DNA of 64,000 nt from Colivivens sp963626085 (GCA_963626085.1 CAVFVJ010000019.1:15419-79418); one strand, 5' to 3'. Positions 17,602 to 26,726 are shown, counted from the first letter of the stretch. The notes: a model not told the origin generated them from the sequence alone. Numbers and translations: made by a program.

Positions 17602-19419
17602 TCAGTCAAACAACATAGGCTGTCGCCCATCATTGAAATAATAGCTCCAGTACGTACCGGGACAGAGAGTCCGGAGTGTCTCCGCATCCATCTGAGTAGG
17701 TTGCGTACACAGACGTGTCAACAAATCGATATTCCTATCGAACTGTTGGCACACCAGCCCATCCGCCCCCACCATCAGTTTGATTTGTTCCATCAGTCTC
17801 GGGTTATTGCGTTTCAAAGTAAACAACAGGGCAGCTTCCTGCACATGCCTCGGCAGTGTCACTCCCGGATTCGCCTTCACCTTTGCCAATGTCATCTGCC
17901 AAAACACATCCTCATTGAATGTCACAAGTGCGGCAGCAATACTCATCACCGCCCGTTCCTGAGTGTTGACGAACAAGTTGCAGAAGTGTTTCAATAGCAT
18001 GTATTCACATGAAGGAGTATTATCGAGCGCACCACGTGGGACAACCACCAGCTGAGTATGGAGCTTGTATATAGAATCCTCACGAAGAGTCTTTGGATTT
18101 AGCAAACGACGTTGCCGCTCCGCCCAGTCCTTATAGAAGAGTGTGTTGTCGAGCTTTGACAGATACTTGTCAGCCACCTCTTTCTCACCATTATATATAC
18201 AGTCCTTCGCCATGATGCGAGTGTCAACATATGTCGGCTTGTACTTGACATAACGCTCCATCGCCCAACGGTAGGAGAAGTTCCAAAAAGTGTACTGTTC
18301 ACATACCCTCGGTGCCACCATCATAGTAGCCATCCTCTCGTTCCTTGTACAGATGGTGTCCGACTGCCATGTGTACTGGAACATCTTGTCGAGCAACTCA
18401 CCTCTTCTATACAACTCGATATTACGATACATAATGATGGGGCGTATGGGTCTCTCCTGCGCCACGCACAGTTCCAGCACCTTGTCTGTGTCCCCTATAT
18501 CATAGGCATGTTCAACAGCTATCAGTGTATGAAAATTGGAGTCTTTATTGGCGAAAACAGGAACGCACGCAGCAGCAACTGCACAAGTAGCGGACAAAAC
18601 GTACGCAGCCCTTTCCCCTACCGCACCGAGCCAACGTCCACAGACAGACAATAGCAAGACAAAAGCCAGCGATAGATAAAGAGGAAGGGTCTGTGTAGGG
18701 TCAGAATAGAAGTCCAAATACGGAAGTCCTGCCACGAGCAAGTATCTTGTATTGAAGTTGTCGAAGAACATACGGACCTCGATTACAGGAACGAACATTA
18801 TAAGGACTATGACAACCGCCGCCTGAATCCAATCCATGCGTTTCAGCACGAAGACATCCATGAGCAAAGCTTCCACTGCACCCATCAGAGCATAACACCC
18901 CAACAACGGATAGAGTAGCACAATAGTTACCCCACTCCACACATATCTCACGACACGGTTTTTCGCCCTCACATACAGTCCGACCCATGCGACTTGTAAC
19001 AACAGGCCCATCACTGGAGAGAACAGGTTGCCATACTGACGCATACTGAACACTCCATAATCCCAGCGCAACAGATAGAGGATTATCAGCAAACAAGGTA
19101 TTAGGGCAAAGCTCCATGTTCGTTTCGGCAGTTTGAACGCCCATGCGGTCAGCATAGCCAGAACTACCAGAAGTGTCACAAACACAGATATGCCCAACAT
19201 CGGATAATAGGCAAACTGAGTAAGGAAGCTACCCACGTACTGCACCACGAATCCTGGAGTCTGAGCGATTTTGTCAAAATGGAACACGTCATACACGAAC
19301 AGGTCTTGACTCTGCGCCACATAGAACAAGTCCCGTGATGTCACTGCCAGATACACGAACGCAAGTACGGCAAATGCGATGAATGGCAAGTAGCCATATA
19401 TCTGTTTCCTCATAGTCAT
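17602..19419 (-). CDS. Multi-pass membrane protein, DUF6057-like
   Basis: This 605-residue protein has about 8-10 hydrophobic helices in its first 310 residues (PFIAFAVLAFVYLAV, YYPMLGISVFVTLLVVLAML, and others). A soluble C-terminal half of helical, TPR-like character follows (VEHAYDIGDTDKVLELC, ELYRRGELLDKMFQYTWQ). It resembles the Bacteroidetes family I recall as DUF6057, usually beside the PD40 protein seen here. No enzymatic motif is visible. It has a well-formed promoter and leads a two-gene operon, which suggests a membrane partner for the secreted PD40 lipoprotein. Confidence 0.8.
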   Translation of the reverse strand: MTMRKQIYGYLPFIAFAVLAFVYLAVTSRDLFYVAQSQDLFVYDVFHFDKIAQTPGFVVQYVGSFLTQFAYYPMLGISVFVTLLVVLAMLTAWAFKLPKRTWSFALIPCLLIILYLLRWDYGVFSMRQYGNLFSPVMGLLLQVAWVGLYVRAKNRVVRYVWSGVTIVLLYPLLGCYALMGAVEALLMDVFVLKRMDWIQAAVVIVLIMFVPVIEVRMFFDNFNTRYLLVAGLPYLDFYSDPTQTLPLYLSLAFVLLLSVCGRWLGAVGERAAYVLSATCAVAAACVPVFANKDSNFHTLIAVEHAYDIGDTDKVLELCVAQERPIRPIIMYRNIELYRRGELLDKMFQYTWQSDTICTRNERMATMMVAPRVCEQYTFWNFSYRWAMERYVKYKPTYVDTRIMAKDCIYNGEKEVADKYLSKLDNTLFYKDWAERQRRLLNPKTLREDSIYKLHTQLVVVPRGALDNTPSCEYMLLKHFCNLFVNTQERAVMSIAAALVTFNEDVFWQMTLAKVKANPGVTLPRHVQEAALLFTLKRNNPRLMEQIKLMVGADGLVCQQFDRNIDLLTRLCTQPTQMDAETLRTLCPGTYWSYYFNDGRQPMLFD

Positions 19420-19435
19420 AAGTATTAATCATTGC

Positions 19436-19467
19436 CAAAATTACCGCTTTTCTCTGAAACACGCAAA
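19436..19467 (-). promoter_or_regulatory. Promoter of the DUF6057-like/PD40 operon
   Basis: On the minus strand TTTG (19467-19464) and TAATTTTG (19443-19436) are separated by 20 bases, the expected Bacteroidetes -33/-7 geometry. The -7 box lies 16 bases before the start codon. Confidence 0.6.
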
Positions 19468-19510
19468 TAAAACGGAAACAAAATGGAGACTTGGCGTTTT
19501 GACATATATA

Positions 19511-19543
19511 AAAGGCGGAGGAACAGCATCCTCCGCCTTTTAT
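19511..19543 (-). terminator. Terminator of tig, possibly bidirectional
   Basis: A perfect 12-bp stem (19511-19522 with 19529-19540, arm AAAGGCGGAGGA) with a 6-base loop has A/T runs on both sides. It lies 46 bases past the trigger factor stop on the minus strand. Confidence 0.85.
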
Positions 19544-19588
19544 GTACGCTATTTATAATGTAACACGTCCAGGTGTTTTCCAACAAGC

Positions 19589-20926
19589 TTACTCCTCGAA
19601 CAGTTTGTTGAATTCCTCTGGAGTGACACTCTTCTCGTCCAAAGCGACGATGTCCTTCAGAGCCTTTCCGAGTTTGACCTCCACGCAACGGTTTACAAGG
19701 TTGTCAACGGTTGTACGCTTCTTCAGCATCTCAGTCACAGATTCCTCAAGATAGTTGTCGGGCACATTGAGCATTCCATACTGTGCAAACTGCATGCGTG
19801 TCACGTCCTTTGCCATTTCCTTCACATCACTGTCCTCAACCTTGATGCCTGTCTTCTCAACAAGTTTCTCTTGAACAAGATGCCAAGTGAGCTCCTTCAG
19901 ACTTTCTTCATAGTTCTCCTCCACTTTCTTCTCGTCGCCCTTGGTATTGAGAAGCATCAGCTTCTTCAGTTTTTCATCGGGGAAGGTAAGCTTACCGAGC
20001 TTAGTGGCAATATACTCACGCACATCGATGATAAAGCGATAGTCTGAGTCTTTGACAAAATGCTGTTCGATAGCCTCACGTGTTTTTGCGGTAAACTCCT
20101 CAGCGGTTTTCACGCTGCCATCTGGATAAACCAAGTTGAATACATTCTCGTCCAAGTCACCGAGCACAAACCGTGTTATCTCAGTCACCTTGAAAGTGAA
20201 ATCGCCCTTATGGTCACCCACTTGTTCCTTTTCAATTTTCAGGAGTGAGGCAAGTTCCGTCTCGCTACCGTCATAAGCCACCGATGGATTGAACGTGACA
20301 GTGTCGCCCACTTTCGCACCTACGAAAAGAGCCTTTTGGTCTTCGTTCTTGAAATATTTCGGAAGCATCACCACATCCTCTTCTGATATTGCGTTATCCT
20401 TATCGAGTTCTGTGATAACTCCCTTCAACATGTCATTGTCCTGATACTCGTCCACCTTCTTGTACTCACCCAAACGCTGACGATACATGTCAATCTGTTT
20501 GTTCACCATGTCATCGCTTACAGTCACATTGTAGTAACTGATCTTGTCGTCCTTTGAGAGGTTAACCTCAAATTCTGGAGCGAGGGCAAGTTCAAACTTA
20601 AAGGTAAACGTACCGCCTTCCACAAAGTTTACAGAATTGTTTTCCTCAGTTGGGAATGGTTCACCCAACATATCAACCTTATTGTCACGGACATAATTGA
20701 AAAGACTCTCACGAAGCAGTTCAAATACCTCCTCTGTCAAAATGGATGTTCCGAACTGTTTCTTTATCAGGCTGGCAGGAACCATACCCTTACGGAATCC
20801 TGGGATATTGGCATTCTTCCTGTAGTTCTTGACTGCTTTATTGAACCTTTCCTCATAGTCAGCAGGTGCGATTTCTGCTGTAATGACGGCATTAACCGCA
20901 TCAACTTTCTCTAATGTGATATTCAT
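19589..20926 (-). CDS. tig: Trigger factor, ribosome-associated chaperone
   Basis: Trigger factor (445 residues) binds the ribosome exit tunnel and shields nascent chains. The N-terminal ribosome-binding signature appears as NIPGFRKGMVPASLIKKQFG near residue 38. The middle FKBP-like domain is divergent, as usual in Bacteroidetes, and the C-terminal helical arms follow (QEKLVEKTGIKVEDSDVKEM). The gene is monocistronic, with a -7 box at 20967-20974 and a strong terminator. Confidence 0.95.
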   Translation of the reverse strand: MNITLEKVDAVNAVITAEIAPADYEERFNKAVKNYRKNANIPGFRKGMVPASLIKKQFGTSILTEEVFELLRESLFNYVRDNKVDMLGEPFPTEENNSVNFVEGGTFTFKFELALAPEFEVNLSKDDKISYYNVTVSDDMVNKQIDMYRQRLGEYKKVDEYQDNDMLKGVITELDKDNAISEEDVVMLPKYFKNEDQKALFVGAKVGDTVTFNPSVAYDGSETELASLLKIEKEQVGDHKGDFTFKVTEITRFVLGDLDENVFNLVYPDGSVKTAEEFTAKTREAIEQHFVKDSDYRFIIDVREYIATKLGKLTFPDEKLKKLMLLNTKGDEKKVEENYEESLKELTWHLVQEKLVEKTGIKVEDSDVKEMAKDVTRMQFAQYGMLNVPDNYLEESVTEMLKKRTTVDNLVNRCVEVKLGKALKDIVALDEKSVTPEEFNKLFEE

Positions 20927-20966
20927 CTTATGTATATTTACTTATTATTATTCTCAATTCGAGGTG

Positions 20967-20974
20967 CAAAGATA
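20967..20974 (-). promoter_or_regulatory. -7 promoter box for tig
   Basis: TATCTTTG on the minus strand, 41 bases before the tig start. No clear -33 element. Confidence 0.5.
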
Positions 20975-21002
20975 CAAATTATATGTGACATAGCTGTAAG
21001 AA

Positions 21003-21779
21003 TTACATTTTTTGTTGCTTTGCCCCATCATGCGCGAGCTTCACCTGCCTCAAAATGTCGGAAGCGAAGATAAAATCGTCAAGCCGTTTATTGTCAGCAT
21101 CCATTATCTCGTTGTTCGACCCCTGCCATTCGGCTTTTCCCTCACAGATAAAGATGATATTCTCGCCTATCCCAATCACAGAGTTCATGTCATGAGTGTT
21201 GACCACCGTAGTGATATTGTCTTCATGAGTGATGCCTTGAATCAATTCATCTATAACCAAACTCGTCTTCGGGTCGAGCCCGGAGTTCGGCTCGTCACAA
21301 AACAGATATTTCGGTTCAAGAGCGATGGCGCGTGCGATAGCCACACGTTTCTGCATTCCGCCACTTAGTTCCTTCGGATACTTGCCCCCAGTGCCCGACA
21401 GGTTCACACGGCTCAGACAATCCTCAGCTCGCTTCACTCTATCTTCATACGGTTTGTCACTGAACATGTTGAGTGGAAACATCACATTGTCGAGCACAGA
21501 CATGGAATCAAACAAGGCTGCACTTTGAAATATCATGCCCATCTTACGCCTTAGCAGGCTCCTCTCTCGCTTACCCATATGTACGAAGTCAAGTCCGTCG
21601 TAGAATATGTCTCCGCTGTCTGGAGTGAGTAGCCCGACAAGGTTGTTCATGAATACAGTCTTGCCCGACCCACTCTGTCCTATTATCAGATTGACGCTTC
21701 CACTGTCGAACTTAGCACAGATATCCCGCAATACGGTTCTACCGTCAAACGACTTAAATAAATGGTCTACCTTTATCAT
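21003..21779 (-). CDS. mlaF: MlaF-type ABC transporter ATP-binding protein
   Basis: From the ATG at 21779 the protein has 258 residues and starts MIKVDHLFKSFDG. A longer frame reaching 21965 is rejected because that part overlaps mlaE. Walker A GQSGSGKT is at 34-41, the signature is LSGGMQKRVAIARAIA and Walker B is YLFCDEPNSGLD. It powers lipid traffic between the membranes with the MlaE permease. The start overlaps the mlaE stop by four bases (ATGA). The MCE-domain subunit is not adjacent; one is encoded at 35468-36373 in another operon. Confidence 0.93.
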   Translation of the reverse strand: MIKVDHLFKSFDGRTVLRDICAKFDSGSVNLIIGQSGSGKTVFMNNLVGLLTPDSGDIFYDGLDFVHMGKRERSLLRRKMGMIFQSAALFDSMSVLDNVMFPLNMFSDKPYEDRVKRAEDCLSRVNLSGTGGKYPKELSGGMQKRVAIARAIALEPKYLFCDEPNSGLDPKTSLVIDELIQGITHEDNITTVVNTHDMNSVIGIGENIIFICEGKAEWQGSNNEIMDADNKRLDDFIFASDILRQVKLAHDGAKQQKM

Positions 21780-22528
21780 GTCAGCAACTGTGTTAAGAAT
21801 ATGTCTGAAAAGAGGATGAGTATACTGCTCGACACTACAGCATCTGTACTTGCCTTGCCCACCTCCACTGAACCGCCTGAAACGGTATAGCCTTTGTAAG
21901 ACGAGACAGTGGTGATGATGAAGGCATAGACCACTGCCTTGATGATACCACACCAGAAGAACCACTGGTTGAACCCATATCGGAATCCTTCAGTCAGTTC
22001 CGACACAGTTGTAGTGCCCATAAGCGAAGTGCAGTAGGCCCCAATGATACCCGAAACTACACTAAAGGTCACAAGTACCGGCATAATAGTCATCAGTCCC
22101 GCCACTTTTGGAAGGATGAGATAGTTCGCGGAATTGACGCCCATGATGTCCAAAGCATCAATCTGTTGAGTGATACGCATCGTACCCAGCTCGGAAGCTA
22201 TGTTCGACCCCACTTTTCCCGCCAGGATGAGGCACATAATGGAGGATGAGAACTCCAGCAACATGATCTCACGGGTGGTATACCCGACGACCATACGCGG
22301 CATCCACGGACTCTGTATGTTTAGTTTTATCTGAAGACAGATGACCGCACCAATAAAGAACGAGATTATCAGCACTATGCCAATCGAGTTGTATCCCAAC
22401 TGAAACATCTCGTTCACATACTGTCTGAAGAACATCCTCCAACGGTCGGGACGCGTGTGAACACGCCCCATCAACAGGACGTAACGCCCCAAATCTGTCA
22501 GTGCACCTTTCAATGATAGCATAAGCAT
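21776..22528 (-). CDS. mlaE: MlaE-type ABC transporter permease
   Basis: This 250-residue integral membrane protein has 5-6 helices and the MlaE family signature region (LEFSSSIMCLILAGKVGSNIA and LGTMRITQQIDALDIMGV). It is the permease of the Mla/MCE lipid transport system. I place the start at ATG 22528: an upstream TTG at 22543 overlaps the -7 box TAAATTTG, so it would not be on the transcript. That leaves a very short leader. A second ATG at 22522 is also possible. Confidence 0.92.
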   Translation of the reverse strand: MLMLSLKGALTDLGRYVLLMGRVHTRPDRWRMFFRQYVNEMFQLGYNSIGIVLIISFFIGAVICLQIKLNIQSPWMPRMVVGYTTREIMLLEFSSSIMCLILAGKVGSNIASELGTMRITQQIDALDIMGVNSANYLILPKVAGLMTIMPVLVTFSVVSGIIGAYCTSLMGTTTVSELTEGFRYGFNQWFFWCGIIKAVVYAFIITTVSSYKGYTVSGGSVEVGKASTDAVVSSSILILFSDIFLTQLLT

Positions 22529-22540
22529 ATTTTTGCCGTG

Positions 22541-22548
22541 CAAATTTA
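22541..22548 (-). promoter_or_regulatory. -7 promoter box for mlaE-mlaF
   Basis: TAAATTTG on the minus strand, only 12 bases before the ATG at 22528, implies a leader of under 15 nt. No -33 TTTG is seen. Confidence 0.4.
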
Positions 22549-22622
22549 CTGAAAAACGAATAAAACAGGTGTTCCGGCACGTTTTATTTAGTTCCCGACT
22601 CTATAAATCAGCAAACAATTAG

Positions 22623-22630
22623 TAATTTTG
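22623..22630 (+). promoter_or_regulatory. -7 promoter box for lptB
   Basis: TAATTTTG, 23 bases before the lptB start at 22654 on the plus strand. It is divergent from the mlaE promoter. Confidence 0.5.
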
Positions 22631-22653
22631 CAACCGTAAAGCAAGAATTAAGC

Positions 22654-23514
22654 ATGACTGCAACAGGCAACAGAGACAATGCGCCACGCATAACGAATGC
22701 TGGCGATGCGGAGATTCCACCCTACTCAGATGACAGGATGACTCTCTACACCCGCAACCTCGTCAAGACGTACGGAAAGCGCACCGTAGTGAACGACGTG
22801 TCAATACACGTGCGCCAGGGCGAGATAGTGGGACTCCTCGGTCCGAACGGAGCGGGAAAGACAACATCCTTCTACATGACGACGGGTTTGGTTGTACCCA
22901 ATGCAGGGAGAGTATTCCTGAACGATTTGGAGATAACCAAGTATCCTGTGGCGCAACGTGCCCGTCAAGGTGTTGGTTACCTTGCCCAGGAAGCGTCGGT
23001 ATTCCGAACCATGAGTGTGGAGGACAATATCATGACCGTGCTTGAGATGACCGGCAAACCCCGAGACTACCAACGAGACAAGTTAGAGAGCCTGCTTGAC
23101 GAGTTCCGTCTGCAGAAGGTACGTAAGAACAAAGGCAATCAGCTATCTGGAGGAGAGCGTCGGCGTTGCGAGATTGCACGTTGCCTTGCTATCGATCCTA
23201 AATTCATAATGCTTGACGAACCATTTGCAGGAGTCGACCCGATTGCAGTGGAGGATATACAGTACATCGTATGGAAACTGAAAGATCGCAATATAGGCAT
23301 CTTGATTACAGACCACAACGTACAAGAGACGCTCTGCATCACCGACCGTGCTTATCTGCTTTTTGAAGGCCGCATATTATTCAAAGGGACACCACAAGAG
23401 CTGGCACACAACCAAGTAGTGCGTGACAAGTACCTCGGATCCAACTTCGTTCTCCGTCCCAAGGACTTCCAGTTGATTGAGGAGAAGAAACTGAGGGAAG
23501 CCGAAGAAGAGTAG
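22654..23514 (+). CDS. lptB: LPS export ABC transporter ATP-binding protein
   Basis: This 286-residue ATPase energises LPS extraction from the inner membrane. Walker A is GPNGAGKT, the signature LSGGERRRCEIARCLA and Walker B FIMLDEPFAGVDP. The LptB-specific QEASVFR segment follows GVGYLA. The core LptB sequence begins at MTLYTRNLVKTYGKR, so the true start may be the ATG at 22738; the 28 preceding residues are low in similarity to other LptB proteins. It is convergent with the ABC exporter gene. LptF and LptG are not in the window. Confidence 0.95.
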   Translation: MTATGNRDNAPRITNAGDAEIPPYSDDRMTLYTRNLVKTYGKRTVVNDVSIHVRQGEIVGLLGPNGAGKTTSFYMTTGLVVPNAGRVFLNDLEITKYPVAQRARQGVGYLAQEASVFRTMSVEDNIMTVLEMTGKPRDYQRDKLESLLDEFRLQKVRKNKGNQLSGGERRRCEIARCLAIDPKFIMLDEPFAGVDPIAVEDIQYIVWKLKDRNIGILITDHNVQETLCITDRAYLLFEGRILFKGTPQELAHNQVVRDKYLGSNFVLRPKDFQLIEEKKLREAEEE

Positions 23515-23528
23515 GTAAAGTCAGATTG

Positions 23529-25160
23529 TCAAAGTGTGACTCTTTCGTCACACAACTCACCCACCAATGGACTGTGGGTAATCATAATCATTGTTTTTGT
23601 CGGATATGCGGTAAACAGTCGCTGGCACAGTTCGCGTGCAGTCTGTTCATCAAGCGCACTGCTTATCTCGTCAAGTAGCAGAACAGATCCGGGACGAAGC
23701 AGTCCACGTGCAATGGCAATACGTTGTGCTTGTCCCTCACTCAGTCCGACCCCACGTTCCCCCAACTCAGAGTCAAGTCCCATCGGCAGTTCTGTCACGA
23801 AATCAGCACACGCCACATGAAGTACCTCCAACATCTCATCATCGGTAGCGTCCGACTTTGCTAGTAACAAATTATCACGTACCGTACCGCTCATTAGGGT
23901 GTTGCCCTGTGGCACAAACACAAAATCTGCACGTGTCGCGGCACTGACAGGAATTTGTGAGCCGTCCTTTCCACACAGTTTGATTACCCCATCATCAGGC
24001 TGTATAAACCCGAGCATAAGGCGAAACAAGGTTGTCTTTCCTATACCTGTCTCGCCCAGTATGGCAGTCTTTGAGCCTGGCGCGAAATAGTGGGTAAAAC
24101 CATCCAATACTATCCTGTCGCCCTTGGCGTAACGGAAACATACATTCTCGAACATCACTCCTAATGCATCCTTATGCACACACACATCGCCACAGTTATC
24201 ATTCTGTTCCACTTCCGCCTTTTCCAGTTCGTTCAGACGGTCAATACTTGCAGTAGAGTGTATCACACCCGGCACAAGATTCAGAAGTTGTAGTATCGGG
24301 TTCTGTATCATACCCACCAACTGAAGAAAAGAGGTCATTACGCCAAAGGTGATTGTACCGTTGCGCAATCCGATGCCGCCCCAAACGAAAGCGAGCAGAT
24401 AACCCAACCCGAACACCAGGCCGAGAAGCATACGGGTGGACACTGTAAAGCGCGTGCGCCTCATTATGGTGGACCACAAGTGTCGTTGCATGGATTCCAA
24501 GCGGTCACACATCTGTTGTTCACTGCCAAGCGAGCGCAAAACCGCATTATACTCCATTCCCTCCTGTACATGCATCTGTATACGACTCTCGTCAGTGCGT
24601 ATATCGAGTGTCATCTGGCGCAATTTACGTGCGACCAACTTGGCTGACACGACAGCTATAGGGGTAAGCAGTAGCAATGCCCATGCAAGTCGTGCATCAA
24701 ACCATCTCATCAAGAGAAATGCCCCACACAACTGCACTGTCGTTATCACCATCTGAGGCAGACTGGAAGCAGAGGTGGCGGTCACCGCGTCTATGTCCTT
24801 CGACATGCGCGATGTCACATCCCCAGAGTGCAAGCCATGTCCGGTGAAGAGCTGTCTGCGGAACAGACTGCCAAAGATACGCAGCCGCATATCATTTGTC
24901 TGACGGACAGTTGCGGTCATGGTCATGTAATAATCGACCTGACGGAGTGCGGTCATGCATATCACTACAATGACCAGAAACGCGATCATACCCAACACAT
25001 CCGACGACTCACTTGAGTGGATTGTCTCGTCAATAAACATACGACACAGCCACACCATCAGGATGCTCAAGGCGACCCGAAGGACTCCAGACACGATACG
25101 CACTGCAATGTTCAGGCGTATGCCACGGGTGTTGTGTATAATCCAGCGAACGTAGTTCAT
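23529..25160 (-). CDS. ABC exporter (permease fused to ATPase), no C39 domain
   Basis: This 543-residue half-transporter has six helices in residues 15-290 and a nucleotide-binding domain from about 330. That domain carries Walker A GETGIGKTT, signature LSEGQAQRIAIARGLL and Walker B VLLLDEISSALD. It lacks an N-terminal C39 leader peptidase. Its start overlaps the PqqD-like gene by four bases. Being last in a chain with PqqD-like, S26-like and HprK-like proteins suggests export of a modified peptide, but the substrate is unknown. A 7-bp hairpin at 23534-23553 overlaps its stop region. Confidence 0.9.
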   Translation of the reverse strand: MNYVRWIIHNTRGIRLNIAVRIVSGVLRVALSILMVWLCRMFIDETIHSSESSDVLGMIAFLVIVVICMTALRQVDYYMTMTATVRQTNDMRLRIFGSLFRRQLFTGHGLHSGDVTSRMSKDIDAVTATSASSLPQMVITTVQLCGAFLLMRWFDARLAWALLLLTPIAVVSAKLVARKLRQMTLDIRTDESRIQMHVQEGMEYNAVLRSLGSEQQMCDRLESMQRHLWSTIMRRTRFTVSTRMLLGLVFGLGYLLAFVWGGIGLRNGTITFGVMTSFLQLVGMIQNPILQLLNLVPGVIHSTASIDRLNELEKAEVEQNDNCGDVCVHKDALGVMFENVCFRYAKGDRIVLDGFTHYFAPGSKTAILGETGIGKTTLFRLMLGFIQPDDGVIKLCGKDGSQIPVSAATRADFVFVPQGNTLMSGTVRDNLLLAKSDATDDEMLEVLHVACADFVTELPMGLDSELGERGVGLSEGQAQRIAIARGLLRPGSVLLLDEISSALDEQTARELCQRLFTAYPTKTMIMITHSPLVGELCDERVTL

Positions 25161-25426
25161 TCAAAGGCTCCCGCCTGCTGCCACTCGTCAATCATCTTAA
25201 CGACATCCAACTTGGCCTGTTCCGGCTCTACATCATACTCACGGCACAATGCATCCACCAGAGGTTCGATTGAGACATCATCCAATCCCACCGCTACCTT
25301 CCAGAGGAATGCAGCACTATCATTAAGACTCAACAAGTTTCCGAAATCGAGAGCATCGAGTCCTTCGCCTACGATGACCTGTACTCCACACACTTCACGC
25401 AATACCAATCCTTTCCTTATTCTCAT
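25157..25426 (-). CDS. PqqD-like peptide-binding protein
   Basis: The ATG at 25426 gives 89 residues. A longer frame upstream lies inside the peptidase gene and is rejected. Sequence features fit the PqqD fold, a small winged helix that binds leader peptides in RiPP pathways: MRIRKGLVLREVCGVQVIVG, then FGNLLSLNDSAAFLWK, then a C-terminal helix pair with VDALCREYDVEPEQAKLDV. The start overlaps the peptidase stop as ATGA and the stop overlaps the exporter start. PqqD-like proteins present the precursor to tailoring enzymes, but no precursor gene is visible here. Confidence 0.85.
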   Translation of the reverse strand: MRIRKGLVLREVCGVQVIVGEGLDALDFGNLLSLNDSAAFLWKVAVGLDDVSIEPLVDALCREYDVEPEQAKLDVVKMIDEWQQAGAFE

Positions 25427-25866
25427 CTCTTTATATTTTTGTTTGTTCTTCTGTAAATTGCCAAAATCCAGCGTCGTACGGGACGCAGCACATACCACAC
25501 ACTGGCAGCGTACAGACTCCACCTTGACTGTAGCGAACGTCGTCTGCCATCAGCTCCGACAACATGCGTAGCCACCGCCTTGATATCTGACATAAGACAA
25601 TGTTCCACACCCCTCAGGTTAGCATCTCCCATCAGTACGACACGGTCACCGCTGACATTTATAACACGATGAACCACATAATGACTGCCGTCTACCCATG
25701 CCAGCACTACAACCCCCTTCCTTATATCCTTTGGAAGGGAAAGGAGCACACTTTCCTTACCTCCAATAATGAAAGGGAGCATACTGAAGCCGTTCACAGG
25801 AAACGTGACAGTAACTCCTTCATTCACTAGCCTTATGGCCTCACCTATTATCTGTCCGTCAGTCAT
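25423..25866 (-). CDS. S24/S26-type signal peptidase-like protein
   Basis: The ATG at 25866 gives 147 residues and follows the HprK-like stop by two bases; a TTG at 25890 is less likely. The motif NGFSMLP places a nucleophile-type Ser at residue 28. VVHRV puts a His at residue 66, where a SipW/ER-type Ser-His dyad would be. GDRVVLMGDAN matches the following conserved box. A hydrophobic or basic helix near the C-terminus (LYAASVWYVLRPVRRWI) may anchor it. In this context it may remove a leader peptide, which is inference. It overlaps the PqqD-like gene by four bases. Confidence 0.8.
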   Translation of the reverse strand: MTDGQIIGEAIRLVNEGVTVTFPVNGFSMLPFIIGGKESVLLSLPKDIRKGVVVLAWVDGSHYVVHRVINVSGDRVVLMGDANLRGVEHCLMSDIKAVATHVVGADGRRRSLQSRWSLYAASVWYVLRPVRRWILAIYRRTNKNIKR

Positions 25867-25868
25867 TG

Positions 25869-26726
25869 TTATTTTACCGTTTCGTAACAAAGACGTGCGG
25901 CAGCCTCATCCGGAAGACATTCAAAATACCATACTGGGACTCTCATCGCCAAGGCGTTCTCTGTGTTGTGCAATCCGTCTGCCACCCTCACATCCCATCG
26001 TTTGCCTGATATACTCGGAACTACAGCCGCATATGCGGAAACCCCCTCTAAGCGTCTTATCTTGTTGTAAGGAGCCTGCGACAACAAGACGATGCCTCCG
26101 AGGGAAGCTGACACATTACGGTAACACGGAGTCTTACCACTCCACGGGCTGCCATACACTGTCACTTCTCCGCACCCATCAACCCTAACCACTGGATTGT
26201 CGTCATTCATCAGTTCTGTCCCCTCCACATATCGAAGCCACAGTTTGGCATGAGTGCTCTTGCCTGTGCCGCTCCGGCCGAGGAACATATAAGCCTTTCC
26301 GGCCTTGCTGACAACAGCAGAGTGGAACAACGCGACCCCTTCATTAGCAGTGGCAAGTGCATAGAGTATCATCAACGAGTTATCAAGCGCATGCTTTTTG
26401 GCATTGTCTGTCAAAACCAATCGTGCACAATGGTAATCCGAGTCACATATAAGGAATCCAGATGTTTTGCTCTTGACTTTAAACTCGAAGACGGGTCGGT
26501 CATCAACCATTCCACATACAATTTCATTGTCTCCATCTTTCTGTCGAGTCTCCTCCACATAATCCACGCCAGAGCCTCCTCCGACATTAAGAGTAAACAA
26601 AGGCTCACTGTCATCGCAGACAAAAGGCTCATAATTTGTCATGAGGGGAGTCAGATTCTCCTCCGCAGACACAGCGAACACACATTCACCAACCTTGTAG
26701 TATATGGTTTCCATAAGAGTATTCAT
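25869..26726 (-). CDS. HprK-like (HPr kinase-related) protein
   Basis: This 285-residue protein carries a P-loop GRSGTGKST near residue 150, preceded by GVALFHSAVVSKAGKAYMFL. LMNDDNPVV follows, as in HPr kinase-related proteins that phosphorylate peptide substrates. The N-terminal half is not the HprK N-domain and is not recognised. HprK homologues occur in lasso peptide (paeninodin-like) and related RiPP clusters. No HPr or PTS gene is nearby, so carbon regulation is unlikely. The start overlaps the lipoprotein stop by four bases (ATGA). Confidence 0.8.
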   Translation of the reverse strand: MNTLMETIYYKVGECVFAVSAEENLTPLMTNYEPFVCDDSEPLFTLNVGGGSGVDYVEETRQKDGDNEIVCGMVDDRPVFEFKVKSKTSGFLICDSDYHCARLVLTDNAKKHALDNSLMILYALATANEGVALFHSAVVSKAGKAYMFLGRSGTGKSTHAKLWLRYVEGTELMNDDNPVVRVDGCGEVTVYGSPWSGKTPCYRNVSASLGGIVLLSQAPYNKIRRLEGVSAYAAVVPSISGKRWDVRVADGLHNTENALAMRVPVWYFECLPDEAAARLCYETVK

